From NCBI GenBank assembly GCA_910585255.1, contig CAJUEI010000002.1, positions 1 through 64,000 on the forward strand: a DNA stretch of 64,000 nt, written 5' to 3'. The notes beneath the pieces were generated by a model. It was given only the letters and a program-made list of their open reading frames with translations. It was not told the origin of the DNA and ran no database searches. Origin of the DNA: an uncultured Lachnospiraceae bacterium (lineage in GTDB: Bacteria > Bacillota > Clostridia > Lachnospirales > Lachnospiraceae). Below, in pieces: positions 43,900 through 51,617 of this stretch. Every line of letters starts with the position of its first letter. Within the stretch, counting starts at the first letter, position 1. Made by a program: the position numbers and the translations under genes.

Positions 43900-44026
43900 A
43901 TCAAAGGAAATTTGGAATCCGCTCCGCTACTTCCTCATAATCCTATGCTGCTATTGCAGCTTAAGTCCCCCAACCCACCGCTTTCGCCTTTATAGCTTAG
44001 AAGCGGGGGACTTCCTTAATAGGTTA
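43900..44026 (+). repeat. family A palindromic repeat, copy 5
   Basis: AAATCAAAGGAAATTTGGAA and CCGCTCCGCTACTTCCTCAT lead into TGCTGCTATTGCAGC, then CCCCCAACCCACCGCTTTCG and GGGGGACTTCCTTAATAGGTT. It is the same long variant as copy 3 in opposite orientation. The rest of the 396-bp gap (43698-43899) is very AT-rich, and I see no other element there. Confidence 0.8.
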
Positions 44027-44093
44027 AATTAGCCCTTTCCATTTTTTATCTGTTAAATATCCAACTTTTTGAACGACATATTTGATATAATCA

Positions 44094-44759
44094 TCAAAGA
44101 GAAGATAACTTCTTAAAAAAGTGATACATTTCTTCCACACTTTCCACAATATAATCTGCCCCTGCCAAAAGAAGTTCCTCTTTCGTTCCATATCCAAACA
44201 GTACTCCCATAGAGTCAATCTTGTTTTCTTTTGCCCCAAGAATATCATGTTTTCGATCACCAATCATAAGCACTTGAGAGCGATCCGTTATCAAACATTT
44301 CTCTAATGCATAAGCAATCACTTCCCCCTTTGTCGTTCGTCTTCCATCTAACTCACTTCCTGAAAGGAAAGTAAAATAAGATTCCAAATGAAAGAAAGCC
44401 AAGATTTGCTTTGCATAAACAGAGGGTTTAGAGGTAGCAAGAATCAGCTGAAATCCTAAATCAGTAAGTTCTTTTAAAAGTTCTTCTATTCCAGGATAGA
44501 CACGATTCTCTAATATTCCAATTGCGGAAAAACGCCCTCGATATTTTTCCACTGCTTTTGCCGCCTCTTTTTCTGAAAAAGAATAATATTCCATAAAAGA
44601 GTCAAGAAGCGGAGGACCAATAAAACAAGTAAGAGTATCTAGATCTGTTACCTGAATACCAAAAGATTCTAATGCATAAGCAACACATTTAGTAATACCA
44701 ATCTTAGGATCGGTTAAAGTCCCATCCAAATCAAATAAAAGATAGTGATATTTTTGCAT
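44094..44759 (-). CDS. HAD-family phosphatase (phosphoglycolate phosphatase type)
   Basis: A 221-residue HAD hydrolase with motif I LLFDLDGTLTDP, a helical cap domain, motif II ILATSKPS, and motif III with KGEVI and MIGDRKHDILGAKENKIDSMGV. Members of this group (Gph/PpaX-like) dephosphorylate phosphoglycolate or small sugar phosphates; HAD substrates cannot be fixed by sequence. ATG 44759 follows AAAGGAGGTATCT. It is convergent with the glycan block, separated by a family A repeat. Confidence 0.85.
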   Translation of the reverse strand: MQKYHYLLFDLDGTLTDPKIGITKCVAYALESFGIQVTDLDTLTCFIGPPLLDSFMEYYSFSEKEAAKAVEKYRGRFSAIGILENRVYPGIEELLKELTDLGFQLILATSKPSVYAKQILAFFHLESYFTFLSGSELDGRRTTKGEVIAYALEKCLITDRSQVLMIGDRKHDILGAKENKIDSMGVLFGYGTKEELLLAGADYIVESVEEMYHFFKKLSSL

Positions 44760-44879
44760 AGATACCTCCTTTAAGCTCTAATACAAAATCTTAAAAAAAT
44801 TTATTATAATTAATTTTTAATACAAATTTCATTTTACTTACCTTATAAACTAAATAATAATTATCTCCTATTATATTTT

Positions 44880-44996
44880 AACCTCATCAAGGAAGTCCCC
44901 TGCTTCTAAGCCGCCAAGGCGAAAGCGGTGGGTTGGGACTTCCTTGATGAGGTTATAAGCAAGTAGCAAAGCGGATTGGGAATATCCGATTTGACT
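44880..44996 (-). repeat. family A palindromic repeat, copy 6
   Basis: A perfect version of the palindrome at 44880-44954 (AACCTCATCAAGGAAGT ... ACTTCCTTGATGAGGTT), followed by TATAAGCAAGTAGCAAAGCG and ending near TTTGACT. It is the copy 1 form in reverse orientation. It lies in the 664-bp gap between the phosphatase and ECF genes. Confidence 0.9.
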
Positions 44997-45100
44997 AAAA
45001 AACATTATAACATAGATAAGAGGCAAAGTCATTAACAGAACAAAAAAATGTAGAATAGTAAATCTTAGATAAACTTTTAAGGTTAAATTTAGAAAACTAC

Positions 45101-45129
45101 TTGACATTTCCAACAAATTTAAGTATACT
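45101..45129 (+). promoter_or_regulatory. strong SigA-type promoter of the ECF S-component operon
   Basis: TTGACA (45101-45106), 17-bp spacer, TATACT (45124-45129). It implies a ~290-nt untranslated leader. Confidence 0.75.
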
Positions 45130-45266
45130 CACTACAATAGCTAATAGAAGTTAGCAAAAAATAAGAGATAGATTTTGTTTTTCATTATACATAATAATAA
45201 AAAAATTATCATAAATTTATAAACTTAACTTAAGGAAAAATTCAAATTAAGAAAAAATCCAAAAAT

Positions 45267-45327
45267 AAAAATACCATGAAGGTAGAACAGTTCTGAAGAA
45301 TTGTTATATTTTTATGGTATTTTTTTG
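45267..45327 (+). terminator. attenuator-like terminator in the leader of the ECF gene
   Basis: AAAAATACCAT (45267-45277) pairs with ATGGTATTTTT (45314-45324), continuing into a T-run. Inside, AACAGTTCT (45286-45294) pairs with AGAATTGTT (45297-45305). It lies between the promoter and the gene, so transcription must read through it. No known riboswitch class is recognised in 45136-45266. Confidence 0.6.
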
Positions 45328-45423
45328 TAAAAAATGCGATCATAAGCATATAAACAATATAAATATATGAAAAACAAAGAAAATTTAGTCTTAACTATCT
45401 ATTTGAATCAGGAGGAAAAAAGA

Positions 45424-45984
45424 ATGAAAGACATGAAAAAAATGATTTTAGCTGCATTATTCTTGGCAATGGGTATGATTCTGCCATTTTTCACAGGGCA
45501 GATACCAGCAATAGGAAGCCGTTTACTGCCCATGCATATCCCAGTATTGTTATGCGGATTTGTATGTGGCTGGCAATATGGACTGACAGTGGGTATTATT
45601 TTGCCGATATTTCGAAGTTTAATCTTTACTATGCCTAAAATGATGCCAACAGCAGTAGCAATGGCATTTGAACTTGCCGTTTATGGTGCAGTAGCAGGAA
45701 TTCTTTATGCAAAACTTCCAAAGAAAAAGCTATCCGTTTATATCAGCTTAATAACAGCTATGTTTGCAGGAAGAGTAATATGGGGAGTGGTTAGTATTCC
45801 TCTATATGGCATAACAGGAGGAAGTTTTTCCACTGCCATGTTTATAGCAGGTGCATTCACCAATGCTATTCCTGGGATTATTTTACAAATCGTAGCAATT
45901 CCGGCAATTATCATTGCACTAACGCAGATAGGAGTATTAAAAAATGAAAGAGAAAATGCGTATCGTATGCTTTCAAATCGATAA
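45424..45984 (+). CDS. ECF transporter S component
   Basis: The start is placed at ATG 45424, behind TCAGGAGGAAAAA; the in-frame ATG at 45367 has no RBS. The 186-residue, highly hydrophobic protein with about six membrane segments (MILAALFLAMGMILPFFTG, MHIPVLLCGFVCGW, ALYGAV-like, and FTNAIPGIILQIVAIPAI) is of the S-component type that captures a vitamin or cofactor precursor and works with a shared EcfAAT module elsewhere. The substrate is not evident. Its end overlaps the following kinase gene by 41 bp. Confidence 0.85.
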   Translation: MKDMKKMILAALFLAMGMILPFFTGQIPAIGSRLLPMHIPVLLCGFVCGWQYGLTVGIILPIFRSLIFTMPKMMPTAVAMAFELAVYGAVAGILYAKLPKKKLSVYISLITAMFAGRVIWGVVSIPLYGITGGSFSTAMFIAGAFTNAIPGIILQIVAIPAIIIALTQIGVLKNERENAYRMLSNR

Positions 45985-46510
45985 TATATTAGAAAAACAT
46001 CTTACTCAGCCTGTTTTAGTTGCAATTGACGGTATGAGTGCCAGCGGAAAAAGTACATTAGGAAATTTATTAAAAGAAAAATATCAATGTAATTTATTTC
46101 ATATGGACGATTTCTTTCTACGCCCAGAACAAAGAACAAAAGAACGTTTATCAGAAGCGGGAGGAAATGTGGATTATAAACGATTTCAGGAAGAGATACT
46201 AGCTCACATTTCCGATCCTTCAGGACTTGTCTATCAAAGATATAATTGCCGCCAAAAAAAATTAGAAGAAAAAATAAAAGTTCCATATAACAGATTAAAT
46301 ATTGTAGAAGGTGCTTACAGCCAGCATCCATATTTTAAAAATATCTATGATTTACGTTTTTTCTTAACAATATCTTCTGAAGAACAAAAACGCAGAATTC
46401 GTATCCGAAATGGAGAAGCTCAGTTAGAGAGATTTATAAAAGAATGGATTCCAATGGAAAATCAATATTTCGAAACATATCAGATTCCTTCTTTTAGCAT
46501 CTGCTTATAA
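45944..46510 (+). CDS. uridine kinase-like P-loop protein
   Basis: A 188-residue P-loop kinase of the uridine kinase/phosphoribulokinase type: VAIDGMSASGKSTLGNLL (Walker A), FHMDDFFLRPEQRT, VDYKRF, VEGAYSQHP, and the lid SSEEQKRRIRIRNG. The segment FIKEWIPMENQYFETYQI is characteristic. The C-terminus ends soon after (SFSICL), slightly shorter than usual. Overlapping the ECF S component, it may phosphorylate the imported compound and trap it (metabolic trapping), for example a nucleoside or vitamin. This role is inferred from the overlap. Confidence 0.78.
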   Translation: MKEKMRIVCFQIDNILEKHLTQPVLVAIDGMSASGKSTLGNLLKEKYQCNLFHMDDFFLRPEQRTKERLSEAGGNVDYKRFQEEILAHISDPSGLVYQRYNCRQKKLEEKIKVPYNRLNIVEGAYSQHPYFKNIYDLRFFLTISSEEQKRRIRIRNGEAQLERFIKEWIPMENQYFETYQIPSFSICL

Positions 46511-46631
46511 AAAATAGAAAAGCTTATATAAATATCAAAAAAATAAGAAAAGTATAAAGAAAAACAAATAAAGCTATCAAGGTAAAAAATTAAAAATAGT
46601 TATCAAAATAAAAAAATATCAGAAGAGAAAG

Positions 46632-46820
46632 ACAGCCTGAGGAGAGAGCTGCCCTTTCATTCTAGGCATATCAGAGCAGTTTTTTTGTGGAGGGAAGATC
46701 CGGCACTTAGAACGGCTTAGGAACGAGCTTTTATGCGAGTTTCTTAGCCGTTCTTAGTGACTAGCTTCCCGGAACTTTTGCTCGCCTAGAATGAAAGGGC
46801 AGCTCTCTCCTCAAGCGTCC
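46632..46820 (-). repeat. family B structured element, variant with two long stems
   Basis: On the minus strand it begins GGACGC (46820-46815) and ends GCTGT (46636-46632). The outer stem is a perfect 30-bp pairing of 46638-46667 with 46784-46813 (contains GAGGAGAGAGCTGCCC). The inner stem pairs CACTTAGAACGGCTTAGG with its partner near 46765, around a TTTTAT loop, flanked by GGGAAG/CTTCCC. Ends match the other copies; the inner sequence is its own subtype. Confidence 0.75.
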
Positions 46821-46985
46821 GATTTTAATAAAAGCGTCCGATTTTAATAAAAGCGTCCGATTTTAATAAAAGCGTCCGATTTTAATAAAAGCATCCGATT
46901 TTAATAAAAGCATCCAGTTTTAATAAAAATCCCCAATTTTAATAAAAGCCCCCAATTCTAACAAAAGCATTTGACTTTAATTCCA
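46815..46985 (+). repeat. 19-bp tandem repeat array
   Basis: Nine units with a 19-bp period begin at 46815, 46834, 46853, 46872, 46891, 46910, 46929, 46948 and 46967. The first four are identical (GCGTCCGATTTTAATAAAA); later ones drift (GCATCC, ATCCCC, GCCCCC). The first unit starts with the GCGTCC end of the adjacent family B element. There are no spacers, so it is not a CRISPR. Confidence 0.9.
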
Positions 46986-47000
46986 TCCCCCCAATTCTAT

Positions 47001-47405
47001 TCAACACATAGAATCTATTTTTTCACACACCATACGAATATATTCTCCAAGTCCAATCTCCCCGCACCCCACAACATAATGGTTGCATCGGTTTACAGGA
47101 ATCAATATCTTAAATGCCGGACTAGCTCCAACAGCCGTTGCAATAGCCGGTGTAATCTCCCCGAGCAAAGAATTCGCAAAAACAATTCCAATCGGTCCAA
47201 CAATAATATCGGAATTCTGTGCATTGACAATAGCAGGATTTTCCCCAGTTGCCCCATAATCTGCTCCAGCTTTCATCATAGCAGAAGTAGCAATTCCATT
47301 TGTCCCGATTGCATAAAGCTCTAAATCTGGACGCATTTTCTTCAGCTGTTCAATCAGAGCCCGCCCAATTTTCCCGCCCTGTCCGTCAATAATAGTAATT
47401 TTCAT
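47001..47405 (-). CDS. DUF3842 family protein
   Basis: A 134-residue protein of the DUF3842 family. The N-terminus IIDGQGGKIGRALIEQL resembles a Rossmann nucleotide-binding turn, and the family signature ALYAIGTNGIATSAMMKAGAD-like stretch and IVGPIGIVFANSLLGE follow. Function is unknown. It is short, soluble and common in Lachnospiraceae. It shares direction with the AraC-type gene (34 bp gap) and could be cotranscribed with it. Confidence 0.85.
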   Translation of the reverse strand: MKITIIDGQGGKIGRALIEQLKKMRPDLELYAIGTNGIATSAMMKAGADYGATGENPAIVNAQNSDIIVGPIGIVFANSLLGEITPAIATAVGASPAFKILIPVNRCNHYVVGCGEIGLGEYIRMVCEKIDSMC

Positions 47406-47439
47406 AAAAAAATCCTTTCCCTGCTTAATTTAAAAAATC

Positions 47440-48324
47440 TTACAATACAATATTTTTACTGATTATGTTTTCTTCTTCATTTTCATATCGCCACTGCCGA
47501 GGCGAAATTCCATAAATGTTTTTAAAAGCCCTTGAAAAGTGAAGCTGGTTTGGATACCCAACTGCATTTCCAATATCCGCAACGGAAAGCCGAGTCAGTT
47601 TCAGCAATTCGGCAGCTTTTGTCATTCGATAAGAAATCAAAAACTCTTGAGGAGATTTTCCCATACTTTCCCGGAAAATCTTTCCAAAGTAGCTTCGATT
47701 TAAACCGCAGCAAGCGGCAATGTCTTCAATCGATATATCATTTTGAAAGTTTTGTTCAATAAAAGAAAAGGCCTCTTTCAGATAAAAATCACGTAAATTG
47801 TTTCCCCGATTCGTTAGAGAAGATGAGGCAGACATAGCAGAACGAACAAGACTGTCAAGAAACAGATAGAGATGCCCGATCAAGTGAAAAGGGGATTCGT
47901 CTTTGTGATTTACAATATACAGCATTTCATTTTTCATAGTTTCGGAAATATCTTTGTGACGTGCTTTGTAGACAGGATGATCCAGACAAAGTCCGGTTAA
48001 ACTAATGGTTTCCTTTACACGCAGTCCATCAAACTCTACCCAGGTATACTCCCAGGGGATTTCATGGTCGGCAATGTAAGTGGAAATTTGGTGAGGAAAT
48101 AGTAAAAAACCCTGTCCGCTTTTGATTTGATAGGGAATGGATTCTCCCTTTGCGTTGTTGGCAATTAAAGTACCTGTGCCAGAGATACAGTAATGAAACA
48201 GATAGTGATTTCTAGCAGCAGGTCCGAATGACTGAGAAGCATCACATTGTTCCCAGCCGAATTGATAAAGCCCTAAATCGACAAAATTCTCTCTTGGAAA
48301 AATGGAAAAGATTACTTCACTCAT
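47440..48324 (-). CDS. AraC-family transcriptional regulator of the alpha-galactoside operon
   Basis: A 294-residue protein with an N-terminal cupin-like sugar-binding domain (~20-150) and two C-terminal HTH motifs (SIEDIAACCGLNRSYFGKIF and SVADIGNAVGYPNQLHFSRAF), ending with the P-R-Q-W-R signature. ATG 48324 is behind TGAGGTGATTT. It is divergent from a sugar ABC importer and an alpha-galactosidase, so it is likely their activator (RafR/MsmR type) responding to melibiose, raffinose or a similar sugar. Confidence 0.9.
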   Translation of the reverse strand: MSEVIFSIFPRENFVDLGLYQFGWEQCDASQSFGPAARNHYLFHYCISGTGTLIANNAKGESIPYQIKSGQGFLLFPHQISTYIADHEIPWEYTWVEFDGLRVKETISLTGLCLDHPVYKARHKDISETMKNEMLYIVNHKDESPFHLIGHLYLFLDSLVRSAMSASSSLTNRGNNLRDFYLKEAFSFIEQNFQNDISIEDIAACCGLNRSYFGKIFRESMGKSPQEFLISYRMTKAAELLKLTRLSVADIGNAVGYPNQLHFSRAFKNIYGISPRQWRYENEEENIISKNIVL

Positions 48325-48398
48325 AAATCACCTCATATTTTATAGTAATTGTATTATATACCATAATGCAACATGACTTCAAGTAAAACATAAAAAAG

Positions 48399-48463
48399 TA
48401 GCATAAAGGAATAAAACAACCAAAATACTGCTATTTTCTGATAGCATAAAGGTATGTTATAAT
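48399..48463 (+). promoter_or_regulatory. direct repeats and promoter upstream of the sugar ABC operon
   Basis: TAGCATAAAGGAAT (48399-48412) and TAGCATAAAGGTAT (48442-48455) are 43 bp apart, about four helical turns. The second abuts a poor -35 (TTTCTG, 48435-48440) and is followed by a good -10 TATAAT (48458-48463). This is a typical activator-dependent layout for an AraC-family regulator. Confidence 0.6.
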
Positions 48464-48497
48464 ACCTATATCAAAGAACAGGGAAGGAGAAAATGCT

Positions 48498-49778
48498 ATG
48501 AAAGGAAAAAAGATCAAACGTCTGGGGCTTGCAACTTGCTGTATAATGGCAGCATTGGCGATGCAAGGCTGTGGTTCAAACGGAAACAGTCAAAAGACAG
48601 AAATTGAGATTGTTCAGTACAAACCGGAAGCAGCAGCTTATTTTAACACAGTGGAAGAAGAGTTCAATGCAACACACGACAATATCCACCTTACAATCAG
48701 CTCTCCAAATGATGCAATGACAATTTTAAGAACACGATTTATCCGAGAAGATTATCCGGATATTATCGGGATTGGAGGGGACATTAACTATTCTTATTTT
48801 GTGGATGCGGACATTTTGGCGGATGTATCTGGCTATCAAGGGATTAACGACATCAAACCAGCATACCTGGATATAGCAGAAGCACTGGAGCTGGTTCCAA
48901 CGGAAGGCAGTTATGCATTGCCTTATGTTGCGAATGCAGCTGGAATTCTTTATAACAAGGATATCTTTAATGAAAACGGCTGGGTGATTCCAGAGTCATG
49001 GGATGAATTAATTGCTCTATGTGATCAAATTCAGGCAGCAGGAAAACAGCCATTCTATTTCGGTTTTAAAGATACTTGGACCTGTCTGGCACCGTGGAAT
49101 TCGATGGCAGTCGATCTCGCTCCGGCAGATGTAACAAAGCAGGTAAACCGTGGAACAACTACATTTTCAACAGAATATCGGGAAGTAGCCGAAAAATATT
49201 TGCAGCTTTTGCAGTATGGACCAAACGATCCGTTTGCTTATGGATACAATGATGCATGTACCGCTTTTGCAAGAGGAGAAGCTGTGATGTATCCTATCGG
49301 CAGTTATGCAGTTCCGCAGATTTTAAGCGTAAATCCAGATTTAAATGTAGACTCTTTTGTTATGCCGGCTAATGACAGTAAAGACGGTAATACATTGAAT
49401 TCTGGTGTAGACCTTTTATTTGCTGTAACGGCAGCTTGTGAAAATAAAGAAGCTGCTTATGAAGTACTGGATTTCTTATTTGCAGATGAAAACATTCAGA
49501 AGTATATTGATGCACAAAATGCAATTCCATGTAAAGAAGGAGATTTTGCTCTGGCTTCGATGTTAGACGGAATGATGAGCTATATTGAAGCAGGGAATAT
49601 GACGGATTATCAGGATCACTATTATCCTTCTGAAATGGCAGTCGATGCACAGATTCAGACATTTTTAATTCATAAAGATGTGGATGCATTTTTAAAGAAA
49701 TTTGATACAGACTGGTTAAGATATAATCGGGATATTATCCGTTTAGTGCAGAAATATGAGGAAGAACATGGGAATTAA
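48498..49778 (+). CDS. sugar ABC transporter substrate-binding lipoprotein
   Basis: A 426-residue extracellular binding protein of the MalE/RafE type. It has a lipoprotein signal peptide with MQGC lipobox (Cys ~25), then the EIEIVQYKPEAAAYFNTVEEEFN start typical of the family, NAAGILYNKDIFNENGW and the GEAVMYPIGSYAVP segment. It captures oligosaccharides outside the membrane for the two permeases downstream. The ATPase (MsmK-type) is not in this operon and is probably shared from elsewhere. Confidence 0.92.
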   Translation: MKGKKIKRLGLATCCIMAALAMQGCGSNGNSQKTEIEIVQYKPEAAAYFNTVEEEFNATHDNIHLTISSPNDAMTILRTRFIREDYPDIIGIGGDINYSYFVDADILADVSGYQGINDIKPAYLDIAEALELVPTEGSYALPYVANAAGILYNKDIFNENGWVIPESWDELIALCDQIQAAGKQPFYFGFKDTWTCLAPWNSMAVDLAPADVTKQVNRGTTTFSTEYREVAEKYLQLLQYGPNDPFAYGYNDACTAFARGEAVMYPIGSYAVPQILSVNPDLNVDSFVMPANDSKDGNTLNSGVDLLFAVTAACENKEAAYEVLDFLFADENIQKYIDAQNAIPCKEGDFALASMLDGMMSYIEAGNMTDYQDHYYPSEMAVDAQIQTFLIHKDVDAFLKKFDTDWLRYNRDIIRLVQKYEEEHGN

Positions 49779-49792
49779 AGGAGGAAGAAAAA

Positions 49793-50659
49793 ATGAAAAA
49801 TGAGAGAAAAATAACATTTTTATGTATTACTATTCCTATTCTGGCATTGTTTGTCTGCTTTAATACGATTCCGCTGATTCGTGGTGTAATCTATAGTTTT
49901 ACGAATTTTAAGGGATTTGGAAGTTATGATTGGGTCGGGATGCGAAATTATATTGATTTATTTTCGGATGCCCGTGTTGGAAAATCTTATTTATTTACCT
50001 TTAAACTGGCTATTGTAACAACTATTGTAGTGAATGTAATCAGCTTGATTTTGGCTCTTGCTTTAAATGGAAAGATTCGTGCAAAAAGCTTTTTCCGTGG
50101 GGCATACTTTTTACCAAATATCTTGGGAGCATTAGTTGTTGGTTACATATTCAACTATTTCTTTACTTACATTTTGCCGGCATTGGCATCGATGATTGGA
50201 ATAGAAGCATTGAGCAGCAGTATTTTATCCAATCCAAGCCGTGCCTGGATCGGAATTATGGTAGTATGTGCTTGGCAGGCAATTGCGATGAATACGATTA
50301 TCTATATCTCTGGTCTGCAGACTGTACCAGAGGATGTCTATGAAGCAGGCGGATTAGATGGTGCAACTGGCTGGAAGCAGTTTCGCTATCTGACGTTTCC
50401 ACTGATTATTCCGTTCTTTTCTATCAATATGGTACTGTGCGTAAAGAACTTTTTAATGGTATTCGATCAGATTATGGCTTTGACAAAGGGTGGTCCTGCA
50501 CAGAGTACAGAATCGATTTCTTATCTTATTTATAACAATGGTATGTCCGGCGGACAGTTTGGCTTTCAGAGTGCGAACGCAGTTGTGTTCTTCTTAGTCA
50601 TTGTATTTGTTTCTGTAGCACAGATGAAATTTTCAAGCAGTAAGGAGGAGCAGTTATGA
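49793..50659 (+). CDS. sugar ABC transporter permease (MalF/RafF type)
   Basis: A 288-residue membrane protein with about six membrane segments. The EAA loop, which contacts the ATPase, is YEAGGLDGATGWKQFRYLTFPLI. RBS AAGGAGGAAG. Its last 4 bp overlap the start of the second permease gene (ATGA), showing translational coupling. Confidence 0.92.
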   Translation: MKNERKITFLCITIPILALFVCFNTIPLIRGVIYSFTNFKGFGSYDWVGMRNYIDLFSDARVGKSYLFTFKLAIVTTIVVNVISLILALALNGKIRAKSFFRGAYFLPNILGALVVGYIFNYFFTYILPALASMIGIEALSSSILSNPSRAWIGIMVVCAWQAIAMNTIIYISGLQTVPEDVYEAGGLDGATGWKQFRYLTFPLIIPFFSINMVLCVKNFLMVFDQIMALTKGGPAQSTESISYLIYNNGMSGGQFGFQSANAVVFFLVIVFVSVAQMKFSSSKEEQL

Positions 50660-51495
50660 TAAAGGTAAATAAGAATACAAATTGGGTGGCAATGGTTCTT
50701 TTGATTTTAGGGCTTATCACGATTGCATTTCCACTGTATTTAACGGTTGTAATTGCATTTAAACAGCCTTCCGAAATGACCAATAGTATTGGTGGAATTT
50801 TATCACTGCCAAAGAGCTGGAGTTTCAGTAATTTTAAAGAGGCAATGCGGGTAACGAATTTCTGGCATTCCTTGGGAAACAGCTTATTGATTACGATTGT
50901 GACAGTAGTATTGTCGATTGCCATTCATTCTTTAATGGGTTATGCATTGGGACGGAATAAGGCAGGCAGCAAGTTTTATAGTTTTGTCTATCTCTTTATT
51001 GTAAGTGGTATGTTCGTTCCGTTTGCAATTTTAATGATGCCTTTAGCAAAACAGACGGCTGAAATGGGGCTTGCAAATTGGTTTGGTGTAATCCTGCTTT
51101 ATGTTGTATTTTATATGCCGATGAATATTCTTTTATATTCCGGGTATCTGGTAAATATTCCAATGGCTTTGGAAGAAGCGGCTCGTGTAGACGGGGCTTC
51201 TACCTGGAGAACATACTGGAAGATTATCTTCCCGATTATGAAACCGATGCATGCTACGGTTGCCGTATTGACGGCTCTGTCTGTTTGGAATGACGTTATG
51301 ACTCCATTGGTTATTATGGCTGGTTCGGAGACGAATACATTGCCGTTGGCTCAGTTAAATTTCCAGTCACAATTTGGAACAAATTATAATTTAGCGTTTG
51401 CTTCCTATCTGTTGTCACTGATTCCGATTTTGATCTTCTATATTGTTTGTCAGAAGCAGATCTTAAACGGCGTAGTGAATGGAGCTGTGAAGTAG
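50656..51495 (+). CDS. sugar ABC transporter permease (MalG/RafG type)
   Basis: A 279-residue partner permease with six membrane segments and the EAA loop EEAARVDGASTWRTYWKIIFP. RBS AAGGAGGAG lies inside the preceding gene. It completes the transmembrane channel for the alpha-galactoside importer. Confidence 0.92.
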   Translation: MIKVNKNTNWVAMVLLILGLITIAFPLYLTVVIAFKQPSEMTNSIGGILSLPKSWSFSNFKEAMRVTNFWHSLGNSLLITIVTVVLSIAIHSLMGYALGRNKAGSKFYSFVYLFIVSGMFVPFAILMMPLAKQTAEMGLANWFGVILLYVVFYMPMNILLYSGYLVNIPMALEEAARVDGASTWRTYWKIIFPIMKPMHATVAVLTALSVWNDVMTPLVIMAGSETNTLPLAQLNFQSQFGTNYNLAFASYLLSLIPILIFYIVCQKQILNGVVNGAVK

Positions 51496-51542
51496 AAAGA
51501 GAAAGAAAGGTTAGGGAAAATAATTAGGAAAGGATAAAATAG

Positions 51543-51605
51543 GCAAATCCTCCTTTAACCTTGGATTTGCGGGACTGTCATATGAAAGTTTCATATGGCA
51601 GCCCC
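51543..51605 (+). promoter_or_regulatory. two adjacent hairpins in the leader of the alpha-galactosidase gene
   Basis: GCAAATCC (51543-51550) pairs with GGATTTGC (51563-51570). Immediately after, GGGACTGTCATATG (51571-51584) pairs with CATATGGCAGCCCC (51592-51605), with one mismatch and one G-T pair. The second ends 12 bp before the start codon and no strong Shine-Dalgarno lies between, so it may limit translation or stabilise the mRNA. Confidence 0.5.
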
Positions 51606-51617
51606 TTGGTGCATATT

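Noticed and set aside
46815..46985. CRISPR array
   Set aside because: The units are contiguous with no spacers and no cas genes are nearby.
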